A DNA stretch of 43,805 bases from Pseudomonadales bacterium (GCA_023257855.1 JALRBG010000239.1:1-43805), one strand, 5' to 3'; numbered from the stretch's first letter, positions 9,632 to 20,515 are shown. A program made the numbers and translations. The notes: generated by a model not told the origin, from the letters alone.

Positions 9632-11658
9632 CAGCCCCTGAGCAGGTAGCTTTCGCCGGGATCCAGTTTGTCCCTCATCCCGAGCAGAACCACGACGTCA
9701 CCGACCTGCAGCAGCAGGTCAGGATGCTCCGCTGTGGCCATGATCAGCGTGTCGCGATGAACTTCAAGGATGCTAACGCCTTCGGGCGGCTCAAGTTCCC
9801 GCAGTAGTTTGCCGCAGGCGAAAGCCTTGCGCGGCAGGCGCACGGCATGGATTATTTCCGCGGAGCCGCTTTCGCGATCCATGAAGCCCATGCGTTCGCC
9901 GTGGTAGAAACCCTTCATCATCCGGTAGCGGTCGCGCCGGGCCTTGTCGATGATGCTGTGAATCATGCGTGTAGGGTATTGCACCATCAGCAGGATATGC
10001 GATACCAGGGTCAGGCTGGCTTCATGGGTTTCCGGAATTACTTCAAGTGCACCGGATGCGATCAGTTTGTCGAGATGGGCATCATCGCGTGTTCTTACAA
10101 GCACCGGGACGTCCGGATTGATCTCTTGCATATTATCGAGAATTTTCGTGGCCAGTTCGGGTTTGTCGAAAGTAATGACCACGATGCGTGCGTCACCGGC
10201 GCTGGCTGCCTTGAGAATGTCGATACGGCTACTGTCACCATAGTAAATGGGTTCATCGACTGTGCTGGCTTCACGTATGCGCACATCGTCGGTCTCCAGT
10301 ACCGCGTAGTCGATATTGAGCGGGCGCAGGAAGCGCGCAATGGTCTGGCCGACGCGGCCAAAGCCCAGGATCAGTATGTGGTTCTTCTTGTCGAGTTCTA
10401 CGAAGGTGGTCTTGTCCTCGACATGTTCCAGGGTTTTCTTGCAGATTCGCAGGTACGCGGAATTCACCAGGCGGGGGCCATGCCGTATGACCAGCGGTGT
10501 CAGTACCATGCTGATTATGACGACCGTGATCAGATTTGATGCGGCTTCCTCGCTGATCAAAATATTGCGTACGGCAAGTGCCAGCAAGGCAAACATGAAT
10601 TCGCTGCCCTGTGCGAGAGCCATGCCTGAGGGCACGGCTGCGCGCCAGGACTCGCCCATCGCCTTGACGACCCCGGTGACCAGCAATGCCTTGCATGCGA
10701 TCAGCAGCATGCCGGCAAGCAGCAGGTAGGGCCAGTACTCGGCGAGCAGGCTAAGGTCGACCAGCATGCCTATGGTGATGAAGAACAATCCGAGTAGCAG
10801 GTCGCGGAAGGGGCGTATGTCGGCTTCGAGCTGGTGGCGAAAGCGTGTATCACCCAGCATCATGCCGGCGAGGAAGGCACCCAGCTCCATGCTCAGCCCG
10901 ATATTGGCCGTGAGCATGGAGGACAGCAGCACGATGACGAGTGCGGACAACACCAGCAATTGGTCAGACTGCTGAGTGGCGATCTCACGCAGCAGTCGCG
11001 GCAGCAGGTAGCGGCCGGTCAGGAAGAATACGCCAAGCAGGATGATGCCCTGGCCGGCAGTGATTAAAATGCCCGGCAGGGAGAAGCCTTCGAGCTGGCT
11101 TGACGCCAGGGGTACGGCGATCAGCAGCATTACAGCGACCAGGTCCTGGAAGAGCAGGATGCCGATAGCGATCTCGCCATGGCGGGTCTTGAGAATGCCA
11201 AGGCTGGTCAGCTCCCGTGAGACGATGGCCGTGGATGACAGTGAAAGGCCGCCGGCAAGGATGGCAGAGATTTGCCAGGGCAGCCCGAACAACTGCAGCA
11301 CCAGGAAAAAGAAAACGGTACATATCGCCACCTGCAGGCTGCCGAGCTTGAACACCGTGTTGCGCAGTACGATCACACGGGGCAGTGAGAATTCCAGGCC
11401 GAGAATAAAAAGCAGGAAAGTCAGGCCCAGTTCGGCGATGGCGGTCAGTTCTTCCGGGTCCGTGATGACTCCAAGTCCCGTAGGCCCGAACAGAGCACCG
11501 GTCAGGATGAACGCCAGCAGTGAATTGATGCGCACCCGGTACAGCAGGATGATGAGCAGCGTGGATGTGCCCAGCAGCAGTAATACCGAGGTCAGCAGGG
11601 TAGATGTTTCGCCGTGCAACGGTCGACTTCCTTTTGTGCGAATGGATTGCCAGGGCAA
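9631..11658 (-). CDS. monovalent cation:proton antiporter-2 (CPA2/KefB-like) with TrkA-N/TrkA-C domains
   Basis: Multi-TM Na+/H+-exchanger domain (LTFLLFILGLEFS, LSLSSTAIVSREL), then ILGFGRVGQTIARFL. Overlaps the sulfotransferase start at TGATG. Confidence 0.9.
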   Translation of the reverse strand: MPWQSIRTKGSRPLHGETSTLLTSVLLLLGTSTLLIILLYRVRINSLLAFILTGALFGPTGLGVITDPEELTAIAELGLTFLLFILGLEFSLPRVIVLRNTVFKLGSLQVAICTVFFFLVLQLFGLPWQISAILAGGLSLSSTAIVSRELTSLGILKTRHGEIAIGILLFQDLVAVMLLIAVPLASSQLEGFSLPGILITAGQGIILLGVFFLTGRYLLPRLLREIATQQSDQLLVLSALVIVLLSSMLTANIGLSMELGAFLAGMMLGDTRFRHQLEADIRPFRDLLLGLFFITIGMLVDLSLLAEYWPYLLLAGMLLIACKALLVTGVVKAMGESWRAAVPSGMALAQGSEFMFALLALAVRNILISEEAASNLITVVIISMVLTPLVIRHGPRLVNSAYLRICKKTLEHVEDKTTFVELDKKNHILILGFGRVGQTIARFLRPLNIDYAVLETDDVRIREASTVDEPIYYGDSSRIDILKAASAGDARIVVITFDKPELATKILDNMQEINPDVPVLVRTRDDAHLDKLIASGALEVIPETHEASLTLVSHILLMVQYPTRMIHSIIDKARRDRYRMMKGFYHGERMGFMDRESGSAEIIHAVRLPRKAFACGKLLRELEPPEGVSILEVHRDTLIMATAEHPDLLLQVGDVVVLLGMRDKLDPGESYLLRG

Positions 11659-11764
11659 TAATTTACCGTATATCGGCGCCCGGCGCCCCTCGATGCACCG
11701 GTTTCAGCAAATTGTGAAGGAAAAGTCAAAGTCTGCTTGAATAAAGTGCCGGAACTGCCTGTCC

Positions 11765-11782
11765 CCGTGGAAAAAACCACGG
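11765..11782. promoter_or_regulatory. perfect 6-bp stem-loop CCGTGG-AAAAAA-CCACGG between the divergent CPA2 gene and oadG
   Basis: Direct reading; intergenic, about 100 bp upstream of oadG. Confidence 0.4.
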
Positions 11783-11883
11783 ATTTAATGTAGAGTGCGC
11801 TGACTGGAATTTCTGCCTGAAGTACCAGCAATACCGGCGTCTTAACCGGACGTCCAAAGCAATCAAGACACTAGGAAATTTGA

Positions 11884-12123
11884 GTGAATTCCGGAGCGTT
11901 AATATCAGAAGGTGTAAATCTGATGTTGCTGGGAATGGGCACCGTATTCGTGTTCCTGACCCTGCTGGTGATCGTGACATCTATCATGTCTTCACTGGTG
12001 CAAAAATACGGGGCTGTTCAACCCGCAGTCCTGAAGACTCCCGGAGCAGCGGGGCAGCTTGACGAAGCAACCCTGCTCGCCGTCATCAGCGCAGCCATTC
12101 ACGCGCATCGCTCGAAGCAGTAA
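11884..12123 (+). CDS. oadG: oxaloacetate decarboxylase gamma chain (OadG family)
   Basis: 79 aa; single TM helix (MLLGMGTVFVFLTLLVIVTSIMSSLV); followed by alpha and beta subunit genes; GTG start. Confidence 0.85.
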   Translation: MNSGALISEGVNLMLLGMGTVFVFLTLLVIVTSIMSSLVQKYGAVQPAVLKTPGAAGQLDEATLLAVISAAIHAHRSKQ

Positions 12124-12239
12124 CACGCGAAAAGCTGTTAGCTAGAGTTTGCTGTTATTTTTGGATGTACTCACTGTACCAGCAGAAATGTTGTCAGTCT
12201 GCATAGCAGACATATCCACGATGAAAATGGGTTATTCCG

Positions 12240-14048
12240 ATGATTGAAGATAGATCACCAGTTGGCATAACAGAACTCGTCCTGCGTGACGCCCACCAGT
12301 CGTTGATAGCGACTCGGTTGCGGCTGGAAGACATGCTTCCCATCGCCGATAAGCTCGACAAGGTAGGATACTGGTCGGTGGAATCCTGGGGCGGGGCTAC
12401 CTTCGATGCCTGTATCCGTTACCTCGGCGAGGATCCCTGGCACCGCATCCGTGAACTGAAAAAAGCCATTCCCAATACCCGCCACCAGATGTTGTTCCGC
12501 GCCCAGAATATCCTGGGTTATCGCCACTACGCCGACGATGTTGTCGAAAAGTTCTGCGAGCGCGCCCATACCAATGGCGTCGACGTGTTCCGGATTTTCG
12601 ATGCCATGAACGACCCCCGTAATTTCGAGACTGCCATAAAGGGCGTGAAGAAAGTGGGCGGCCACGCCCAGGGCGCGCTTTCATATACTGTCAGCCCCGT
12701 CCACACCCTGGATACCTGGCTCACCCTGGCACAGCAGCTCAAGGACATGGGTGCAGACACCATCTGCATCAAGGACATGGCGGGACTGCTGCGGCCCTAT
12801 GTCTGTTACGAACTGGTGACGCGCCTGAAGAAGGAAGTCGGTTTGCCGGTACATATGCAGAGCCACGCGACTACCGGAATGGCCACACCGACCCTGGTCA
12901 AGGCCGTCGAGGCCGGTATCGACAATATCGATACAGCCATTTCCTCCATGAGCATGACCTACGGTCATCCGGCTACCGAAACCCTCAATGCCATTTTCGA
13001 GGATCTGCCGGGCGACCCCGGATTCGATCTGAAGCTGCTGGCTGAAATCGCCGAGTATTTCCGCGGTGTACGCAAGAAGTACGCCAAATTCGAGGGTGCC
13101 CTGAAGGGTGTCGATGCCCGCATTCTGCTGGCACAAGTGCCGGGCGGCATGCTTACCAACATGGAAAGCCAGCTGCGTGAGCAGAACGCCACTGACAAGA
13201 TGAGTGAAGTCCTGAAGGAAATCCCCCGTGTGCGGGAAGACCTTGGAACGATCGCGCTGGTAACGCCGACTTCGCAGATCGTGGGTACCCAGGCGGTCAT
13301 CAATGTCCTTTCCGGCGAGCGCTACAAGACCATCACCAAGGAATCTGCCGGCATCCTCAAGGGGGAATACGGGGCCACCGCAACGCCGGTAAACAAGGAG
13401 CTGCAGGCAAAAGTGCTCAATGGTGCCGAACCCATCACCTGCCGGCCGGCGGACCTGTTAAAGCCCGAGCTTGAGTCCCTGACCAGCGAGTTGCGCAAGA
13501 AGGCGAAAGAGGAAGGTTTCAGGATTGAAACCGGCGAGCGCGAGATCGATGACGTTCTGACTTACGCCCTGTTCCCGCAGATTGGCCTGAAGTTCCTCAA
13601 GAACCGCGGCAACCCGGATGCCTTCGAGCCTGCTCCCACCGGCGAGGAAGCGAAACCGGCGTCGGTACCGGCCAAGACCAAACCTGGCGAGCCCAGTGTC
13701 TATTCGGTCAACGTCAACGGCCAGACCTACGTGGTCCAGGTGTCTGAAGGCGGTGACATCAGCCAGATTCAGCCCTCAGGCCGGGCCAGCGACGCACCTC
13801 CCAAAACCAGCGAATCCTCCACCCCCGTCAACAAGGGCGAGCCCCTGCTTGCGCCGCTGGCGGGCAATATCTTCAAGGTGGATGTCACCGTTGGCCAAAA
13901 AGTGAGAGAAGGGGAGGTGCTCATCATTCTCGAAGCGATGAAGATGGAAACCGAGGTGAAGGCGCCCCAAGCAGGCACCGTTCGCAGTATCAAGGTGGCA
14001 GAAGGCAACGCGGTGGCGGTCGGTGACGAACTGCTGACCATCGGTTAA
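12240..14048 (+). CDS. oadA: oxaloacetate decarboxylase alpha subunit (biotin protein)
   Basis: [30 protein letters not shown]-terminal biotinylation motif [11 protein letters not shown]. Confidence 0.95.
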   Translation: MIEDRSPVGITELVLRDAHQSLIATRLRLEDMLPIADKLDKVGYWSVESWGGATFDACIRYLGEDPWHRIRELKKAIPNTRHQMLFRAQNILGYRHYADDVVEKFCERAHTNGVDVFRIFDAMNDPRNFETAIKGVKKVGGHAQGALSYTVSPVHTLDTWLTLAQQLKDMGADTICIKDMAGLLRPYVCYELVTRLKKEVGLPVHMQSHATTGMATPTLVKAVEAGIDNIDTAISSMSMTYGHPATETLNAIFEDLPGDPGFDLKLLAEIAEYFRGVRKKYAKFEGALKGVDARILLAQVPGGMLTNMESQLREQNATDKMSEVLKEIPRVREDLGTIALVTPTSQIVGTQAVINVLSGERYKTITKESAGILKGEYGATATPVNKELQAKVLNGAEPITCRPADLLKPELESLTSELRKKAKEEGFRIETGEREIDDVLTYALFPQIGLKFLKNRGNPDAFEPAPTGEEAKPASVPAKTKPGEPSVYSVNVNGQTYVVQVSEGGDISQIQPSGRASDAPPKTSESSTPVNKGEPLLAPLAGNIFKVDVTVGQKVREGEVLIILEAMKMETEVKAPQAGTVRSIKVAEGNAVAVGDELLTIG

Positions 14049-14083
14049 GCATTTGTCCACAGTAATCACTCAATAGTCGACTG

Positions 14084-15250
14084 ATGGAAAGTCTCCTGCA
14101 GCTGTTTCGTGATTCGGGCCTCTACCAGCTCGAAGCCGGCCAGTTTGTCATGATCCTGGTTGGCCTGCTGCTTGTCTTCCTGGCTATACGCAAGAAATTC
14201 GAGCCCTTGCTGCTCCTGCCGATCGGTATGGGCGCAATACTGGTCAATATTCCGGGAGCCGGATTTCTCGCGCAGCCGGTCTATGATGCCGCCGGACATA
14301 TCGAGAGCCCGGGCGGTATTCTCTACTATATATATGAAGCTGGCATCGCCACCGGCATGTTCCCGCTGGTGATCTTCATGGGCGTGGGTGCCCTGACGGA
14401 TTTCGGGCCCTTGCTGGCCAACCCCCGGACACTTTTCCTGGGTGCGGCGGCGCAGTTCGGTATTTTCACCACGGTGATCGGCGCCATACTCCTGACCCAG
14501 ATGGGTATGATGGATTTTACCCTGGCGGATGCCGCGGCTATCGGCATCATCGGCGGCGCCGACGGTCCCACCGCCATTTTCGTGTCCTCGCGCCTGGCAC
14601 CCGATCTCCTTGGTGCCATCGCCGTGGCCGCCTATTCCTACATGGCGCTGGTACCGCTGATCCAGCCGCCGATCATGAAGGCGCTCACCACTGTCGAAGA
14701 GCGCAAGATACGCATGGAACAGTTGCGTCCTGTTTCGCAGCGGGAAAAGATCATCTTTCCGCTCAGCCTGCTGGTGCTGGTGGCCCTGTTCCTGCCCACC
14801 GCTGCACCGCTGCTTGGTATGTTCTGTTTCGGCAACCTGATGAAGGAAAGCGGGGTGGTGGAACGCCTCAGCGACACCGCGCAGAACGCCCTGATCAATA
14901 TCACGACCATCTTTCTTGGCCTGGGCGTGGGTTCAAAGCTCAGCTCCGATGCCTTCCTCAACGTGGAAACGCTGGGCATCCTCGTACTCGGTATTGTCGC
15001 CTTCGGCATCGGTACGGCGTCGGGCGTGCTGATGGCAAAACTCATGAATCGCTTCAGCAGCATGCAGATCAATCCGCTGATCGGCGCCGCCGGTGTATCG
15101 GCGGTACCCATGGCCGCCCGCGTGGCGAACAAGGTGGGGCTGGAAGCCAATTCGCAGAACTTCCTACTCATGCACGCCATGGGTCCCAACGTGGCAGGGG
15201 TGATTGGCTCCGCGGTGGCCGCCGGCGTGATGATCAGCTACCTCGGATAG
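14084..15250 (+). CDS. oadB: oxaloacetate decarboxylase beta subunit (Na+ pump)
   Basis: [54 protein letters not shown]. Confidence 0.95.
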   Translation: MESLLQLFRDSGLYQLEAGQFVMILVGLLLVFLAIRKKFEPLLLLPIGMGAILVNIPGAGFLAQPVYDAAGHIESPGGILYYIYEAGIATGMFPLVIFMGVGALTDFGPLLANPRTLFLGAAAQFGIFTTVIGAILLTQMGMMDFTLADAAAIGIIGGADGPTAIFVSSRLAPDLLGAIAVAAYSYMALVPLIQPPIMKALTTVEERKIRMEQLRPVSQREKIIFPLSLLVLVALFLPTAAPLLGMFCFGNLMKESGVVERLSDTAQNALINITTIFLGLGVGSKLSSDAFLNVETLGILVLGIVAFGIGTASGVLMAKLMNRFSSMQINPLIGAAGVSAVPMAARVANKVGLEANSQNFLLMHAMGPNVAGVIGSAVAAGVMISYLG

Positions 15251-15284
15251 GCGCGATTCAGTTCAAATTCACGTTCAAACCCGT

Positions 15285-15719
15285 ATGATGGTGTCCATGG
15301 AGGGCCCATTCATGCGAAAAGTCATGCGAAAAATCCTTATCCTGCCCGGTTCGACCCTGCTGCTGGTCCTGCTGTGCGGGCAAGTCCAGGCCAATACCCT
15401 GCGCTGCGAGCGCGACCTGATCTCGCGCGGCGACAACCAGGGCGAAGTGCTCGCCGCCTGCGGTGAGCCTGTTTTTGCCACCCAGAAAACCATATACCGT
15501 TCGGGCATTCCCAACCGGCGCTTCGGGTCATTTTCCGCACTGGGCAGCGGCTACTATGTCGATATCACCAGCCAGGAGCTGATACACCACAACCGCTCCG
15601 TCGTGGAAGTTCCCGTGGAAGTGTGGACCTATAATTTCGGGCCGCGCGTATTCATGCGCGAAATCACTTTCATCGATGGCCGGGTGGACCGTATCCGTAC
15701 TCTGGGCTACGGACACTAA
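15285..15719 (+). CDS. DUF2845-like secreted protein
   Basis: Signal peptide; LRCERDLISRGDNQGEVLAACGEP; EVWTYNFGPRVFMREITFIDGRVDRI. Confidence 0.75.
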   Translation: MMVSMEGPFMRKVMRKILILPGSTLLLVLLCGQVQANTLRCERDLISRGDNQGEVLAACGEPVFATQKTIYRSGIPNRRFGSFSALGSGYYVDITSQELIHHNRSVVEVPVEVWTYNFGPRVFMREITFIDGRVDRIRTLGYGH

Positions 15720-15803
15720 GCACTTTCTGCCTATCTCGCCAACCAGTTCCCCAACTCCTGCGTGTTGTGATACTTTCGTGTAAAACACAGCGAGGGGGAC
15801 TCC

Positions 15804-16436
15804 ATGGACAAACCACCCGGTGCAGAAGGTCGGCAGGTCAGCCGACGCAATTTGCTTAAATCCGCGGTCTCCGCGTCATCAGTCACCCTGATACCACTGG
15901 CGACTTCCTCCTGTTCCACACCCATTCAGCCATCGGGTCTTGTCATTTCCGCTGAAGCCAGGGTGATTCTCGAGACCTTTGTCGACCGCATAATCCCTGC
16001 GGATGACAATGGCCCCGGCGCCCTCGACGCCGGTGTTGTTTTATATATCAACAATGCGCTGGCCAACTGGAACAGCAATGAAACCGATATGCTGGTCGAA
16101 GGGCTGTTCAACCTGGCCCGTGCCTCGCGGCGCCGTTATGACAAGGAGTTCTCCCTGCTGCCGGCTGCCAACAAGGATGCATTGCTGCGGGACATGGAAG
16201 ACGGGAAGATCGAAGGGTTTGCCAATTCGGCCCAGGTTTTCAACCGGCTTCACCGCCTGACCCTGGAAGGCATGTTCAGTGACCCGTATTACGGCGGCAA
16301 CCAGGATTATGCCGGCTGGGACCTGATCGGCTATCCCGGTGCCGTCATGTCGAGCACGCCCGACATGCAGCGCATGGGCTCACGCCTGCCGCCGCTGCAC
16401 ACTTCTGCCTACGGGAGTGATTACGATGGCGATTAA
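15804..16436 (+). CDS. gluconate 2-dehydrogenase subunit 3 family protein with Tat signal
   Basis: SRRNLLKSAVSASSVTLIPLATSSC; LETFVDRIIPADDNGPGALDAGV; 3' end overlaps the GMC gene. Confidence 0.85.
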   Translation: MDKPPGAEGRQVSRRNLLKSAVSASSVTLIPLATSSCSTPIQPSGLVISAEARVILETFVDRIIPADDNGPGALDAGVVLYINNALANWNSNETDMLVEGLFNLARASRRRYDKEFSLLPAANKDALLRDMEDGKIEGFANSAQVFNRLHRLTLEGMFSDPYYGGNQDYAGWDLIGYPGAVMSSTPDMQRMGSRLPPLHTSAYGSDYDGD

Positions 16437-18147
16437 CCTGCCGGAAACCGATGTCGTGGTGGTCGGGCTTGGCGCCGCCGGCGGCGTGGCGGTTCTGCCG
16501 TTGACCCGCGCCGGCCTGAACGTAATCGGCCTGGAGGCCGGCACCTGGATGAATCCCGGCACCGATTATCACGCCGATGAAATCCATAACAATGTCCGCG
16601 CCCTGGTGACCACCGGCAACAAGGTGGCGGGGGAGATTCCCACCGTGCGCCGCTCGCCCACCGAAACAGCGGTGCAGCAGGCGCGACATCCCATGATGAA
16701 TGCCGTCGGCGGTACATCAATCCATTACCACGCACAGAGCTGGCGCCTGAATCCGTGGGACTTCCGGGCGCGCAGCGCCACCATCGAGCGTTACGGCGCC
16801 GCTTACCTGCCCGAAGACACCACCTTGGAAGACTGGCCGGTGAGCTACGCGGACATGGAGACGTACTACGATAACGTGGAGTATGAGGTAGGTGTGTCCG
16901 GGGTCGCTGGCAATATCCAGGGCCGGATCAATCCCGAAGGCAATATTTTCGAGGGGCCGCGCCGGCGCGACTACCCGATGCCGCCCTTGCGATCATGCGA
17001 TTTCCTGGACCACATGCTCGAGGCGGGCAGGTCAGTGGGGTATCACCCATACCATGGGCCGGCGGCGATCAACTCGCAGCCCTACGACGGCAGGCCCGGC
17101 TGCCAGTACCACGGATACTGCGACCGCGGCGGCTGTCATGTCAGGGCCAAGAATTCCACGGATGTTTCCACCATTCCGAAAGCGCTTGCTACCGGCAACC
17201 TGACCGTAACCGACAATGCCAATGTGCGCCGGATCGAATCCGACAACACCGGCAAAGTGACCGGTGTCACCTATATCCGCGATGGCGAGGAATATTTCCA
17301 GCCGGCACGCGCTGTCCTGCTTGGCTGCTATACCTATGAGAATATTCGCCTGCTGCTGCTCTCGCGTTCCCGCTTCTATCCGAATGGTCTCGGTAACAAC
17401 CGTGGGCAGGTCGGCAGGCATTACTTCGGCCACTGGGACATCCAGGGTGGCACGCTGGTAACAGCGCTGTTTCCTTTCGATATCAATATCTGGTACGGCG
17501 CCATAGCCCAGGGCGTCATGGTGGATGACTGGGCGGACGACAATTTCGATCATGGCGGTATGGGCTTCATCGGTGGTTCGAGCTTGCACGTCTATACGGA
17601 AAAACATCCCATCGGCGCGGCAGCCATGGGCACCTTCGGCAAGGTGGAGCGGCGGTGGGGTTCTGCATGGAAGGACTTCATCAAGATCAACGCCGGGCGC
17701 ACCCAGACCGCCTATATCCAGACCAATACATTCCCTTATGAACATACCTGGGCGGACCTCGATCCGAATGTGCGCGATCCCTTTGGCGATCCGGTTCTGC
17801 GCATCACTAACGGGCCGAAACGCAATGAGCCCATGGCGGCAGCGCATGCTGCTGACAAGATGGAAGCCTGGTTCCGGGCGGCAGGTGCAACTGATATCGT
17901 CAATACCGGTGGTGGTGCAGGGCCGAACCTGTCCACTCATGCCCACGGCGGAACACGTATGGGACTTGATGCCTCCACCAGTGTCTGCGATCCCTGGGGC
18001 TTCTCTTTCGAAGCCCGGAACCTGGGATTGATCGGCGGGTCGGTCATGCCGACCGCCGGTGCACGCAATCCCACGCAGACCCTGCAGGCGCTGGCCTGGC
18101 GTACGGCGCAGCACCTGGTCGAGGACTGGAACGGAATCACTGCCTGA
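16426..18147 (+). CDS. GMC family oxidoreductase
   Basis: VVVVGLGAAGGVAVLPLTRAGLNVIGLEAG; NAVGGTSIHYHAQSWRLNPWDF; C-terminal GGSVMPTAGARNPTQTLQALAWRTA. Start at 16426 rather than the ORF start 16339. Confidence 0.93.
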   Translation: MAINLPETDVVVVGLGAAGGVAVLPLTRAGLNVIGLEAGTWMNPGTDYHADEIHNNVRALVTTGNKVAGEIPTVRRSPTETAVQQARHPMMNAVGGTSIHYHAQSWRLNPWDFRARSATIERYGAAYLPEDTTLEDWPVSYADMETYYDNVEYEVGVSGVAGNIQGRINPEGNIFEGPRRRDYPMPPLRSCDFLDHMLEAGRSVGYHPYHGPAAINSQPYDGRPGCQYHGYCDRGGCHVRAKNSTDVSTIPKALATGNLTVTDNANVRRIESDNTGKVTGVTYIRDGEEYFQPARAVLLGCYTYENIRLLLLSRSRFYPNGLGNNRGQVGRHYFGHWDIQGGTLVTALFPFDINIWYGAIAQGVMVDDWADDNFDHGGMGFIGGSSLHVYTEKHPIGAAAMGTFGKVERRWGSAWKDFIKINAGRTQTAYIQTNTFPYEHTWADLDPNVRDPFGDPVLRITNGPKRNEPMAAAHAADKMEAWFRAAGATDIVNTGGGAGPNLSTHAHGGTRMGLDASTSVCDPWGFSFEARNLGLIGGSVMPTAGARNPTQTLQALAWRTAQHLVEDWNGITA

Positions 18148-18449
18148 TGAAAGCAGCCCTGTTGTTGTCCCTGTCCTGCCTGTGCGTTAATGGACTGGCC
18201 GCCGAGGGTAAGCAGGATCACTACGAGCCGGGCATCGCGTTGCCCGAGGCAGACGGCAAGGCGCTCATCCTGCGGGCATGCACCGGATGTCATACGCTGG
18301 AGGGCGTGCCGGCTTACAGCAAGTACTGGGGCTTTGATCGCTGGCTGCCGATGGTAGAGAACATGATCAAGCATGGCGCCGTGCTCGATGAGCGGGAAAA
18401 GATTGTAGTGACGCAATACCTGGCACGCCACTTTGGCACGGATGGTTAA
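18147..18449 (+). CDS. small mono-heme c-type cytochrome
   Basis: Signal peptide, CTGCH motif; start overlaps the GMC stop (TGATG). Confidence 0.8.
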   Translation: MKAALLLSLSCLCVNGLAAEGKQDHYEPGIALPEADGKALILRACTGCHTLEGVPAYSKYWGFDRWLPMVENMIKHGAVLDEREKIVVTQYLARHFGTDG

Positions 18450-18486
18450 AGAGGAAAGAGCAAAGAGGAAAGGAGCAGGAAACCGG

Positions 18487-18522
18487 GTAGGCCGGAAGAG
18501 GCGCGCAGCGCCGATGTCCGGC
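18487..18522. repeat. REP-like palindrome with GTAG head
   Basis: GTAG-GCCGGA-AGA-GGCGC-GCA-GCGCC-GATG-TCCGGC: nested complementary arms (GCCGGA/TCCGGC and GGCGC/GCGCC), same layout as enterobacterial REPs. Confidence 0.65.
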
Positions 18523-18590
18523 GTCGTCTCAAGAAACAAGAGTACAGTAGCCTGATTGACAAGCACGCGACGTGCAGGACAGGGGTGACA

Positions 18591-19616
18591 ATGAAAATAT
18601 TCATAACACTGGTCACATCACTAATGGCCTTGCCGATATTGGCACAGCAGGCCGTGATCGTGCAGACCAACTCACGGGATGAGGTGGTGCACCTCATCGA
18701 TGCGCAAACCCATGAAATCGTTGGCCAGATCGACGGCATTCCCGTCAATCATGGTGCGGCAGCAGCGCCTGACGGCTCAGAACTGTATTTTTCCAGCGAA
18801 GCCAAATTCACCCTGGATGTGGTAGATACAAAATCGCTGGAGATCGTCGCCGAGATAGCGCTCAGCGGCAGGCCCAACAACATTTCCATCGACAGGGACG
18901 GCAGCCATGTCTATGTCGGCATCATGCAGGAACCCGGCGGCATCGATGTGATCGATACCAGGCAACGTGAGAAAGTGCATCATATCGACACCGGTTCGCG
19001 TGTGCACAACACCTATGTCACACCGGATGGCCGCTTCGTCGTGGCCGGAACCTTCGGTGGCGAGGGCAATCTCGATGTCTTCAGTACCGATACCTGGGAA
19101 CGCGCCTTCCAGATCTATCCACCCACATCAAGTGACGCCATGGACGGGATTCGCCCGATCGCCTTCGATACGCGCCCGGACGGCTCCACCAGAAACATGT
19201 ACGTGCAGATTTCCAACGTGCACGGCTTTGCCGTGGTGGATTTCGACACCCATGTCGAGATAGGCCGCGTCATCCTGCCCTCGGTGCCGGAAGACCAGAT
19301 GGATCCGCCACCCTATAACTCGGCGCCGGCCCATGGCATCGGCGTCGCACCGGACCAGCAGACCATCTGGGTCTGCAGCCGCTGGAACGGCACGGTCTAT
19401 GCCTATTCCCTGCCGGAGATGAAATTCCTCGGTGGTGTGAAAGTGGGCAGTCATCCCGACTGGATTTCCTTCAGCCCCGACAGCAGGTATGCATACGCCG
19501 CCAACGGCGCCAGCGACGACGTGTCGGTTATCGATATCACCACGCTGACGGAAGTGGAAAGGATCAAGGTGGGCAGTGCACCCAAGCGCAACATCAGCGC
19601 CATCCTCGCACGCTGA
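18591..19616 (+). CDS. YncE-like secreted beta-propeller protein
   Basis: Signal peptide MKIFITLVTSLMALPILAQQ; repeated blades such as VVDTKSLEIVAEIALSGRPNNISIDRDGSHVYV and VSVIDITTLTEVERIKVGSAPK. Confidence 0.82.
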   Translation: MKIFITLVTSLMALPILAQQAVIVQTNSRDEVVHLIDAQTHEIVGQIDGIPVNHGAAAAPDGSELYFSSEAKFTLDVVDTKSLEIVAEIALSGRPNNISIDRDGSHVYVGIMQEPGGIDVIDTRQREKVHHIDTGSRVHNTYVTPDGRFVVAGTFGGEGNLDVFSTDTWERAFQIYPPTSSDAMDGIRPIAFDTRPDGSTRNMYVQISNVHGFAVVDFDTHVEIGRVILPSVPEDQMDPPPYNSAPAHGIGVAPDQQTIWVCSRWNGTVYAYSLPEMKFLGGVKVGSHPDWISFSPDSRYAYAANGASDDVSVIDITTLTEVERIKVGSAPKRNISAILAR

Positions 19617-19657
19617 CACCCGGTATACAAAACAACTATAAAAACAGGAGTATCACA

Positions 19658-20494
19658 GTGAAGTATCTGCCTTTTCTTCGCCTGCTTGTTGCAGGCATGT
19701 TTCTGGTTCCCGCATTGGCCCAAGCTCAGGTTTCCTGCACCAGGGGCGGCCTGCAACGCGCCACCGATATGTACATCGCGGCACAGACAAGCGGGGATAT
19801 TTCCGGGCTGCCGCTGCCGGCAAGTGTGGGTTACTGGGAAAATGAAACCCTGATGAACATCAGCGAAGGGCTTATCAATACTCCCATGACCATCAATCAC
19901 CATCGCAGTCTGCTCGATACCGACTCCTGCCAGACTTTTACGGAAGTAATCGTCACCGACAAGGACAATCCCTACGTGCTGGGCACGCGCCTGCGGGTCA
20001 ATCATGAAATGATCGCTGAAATCGAGATACTGTGGACCACCACGGGCTACTGGCTGTTCAATGCGGACAACTATCTGCAGTATTCCGCTGCCGAGGACTG
20101 GGGTCCAATTCCGGCAGATAATCGTGATTCACGCGCGACACTGGTGAAAGCAGCGAACGCTTACCTGGATGCCTTCCTGGAGGGCAAGATCGACCAGGTG
20201 CCCTGGGGTTTTCCCTGCGTGCGGGTGGAAGGTGGCATGTACACGGGGAAGGGACGTCCTGATGACAGCTGTGAAGTCGGCGTGCCAGCTGGCGTCAATA
20301 TCGCCAATCGCCGCTTTGTGGTTGATGAAGTGATCGGCTCCGTCGTGGTGTACTGCACTTTCGGCACCGGCCGTCCGGGCGGCGGCAGCGGTTCGCCCGA
20401 TACCCACCTGTTCCGCGTGGAAAACGGCAAGCTGCGCTACGTGCACACACTGACGCATCTGTTGCAGTCGGCATTCCAGGGCGGCAATAACTAG
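19658..20494 (+). CDS. secreted SnoaL/NTF2-like protein of unknown function (possibly DUF8021-like)
   Basis: Signal peptide; QRATDMYIAAQTSGDISGL; a domain with VKAANAYLDAFLEGKIDQVPWGFPCVRVEGG. Confidence 0.55.
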   Translation: MKYLPFLRLLVAGMFLVPALAQAQVSCTRGGLQRATDMYIAAQTSGDISGLPLPASVGYWENETLMNISEGLINTPMTINHHRSLLDTDSCQTFTEVIVTDKDNPYVLGTRLRVNHEMIAEIEILWTTTGYWLFNADNYLQYSAAEDWGPIPADNRDSRATLVKAANAYLDAFLEGKIDQVPWGFPCVRVEGGMYTGKGRPDDSCEVGVPAGVNIANRRFVVDEVIGSVVVYCTFGTGRPGGGSGSPDTHLFRVENGKLRYVHTLTHLLQSAFQGGNN

Positions 20495-20515
20495 ATTGGA
20501 TTTCAACGCATAAGA

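Noticed and set aside
17032-18114. 360-aa minus-strand ORF
   Set aside because: Antisense of the GMC oxidoreductase gene; no recognisable domain.
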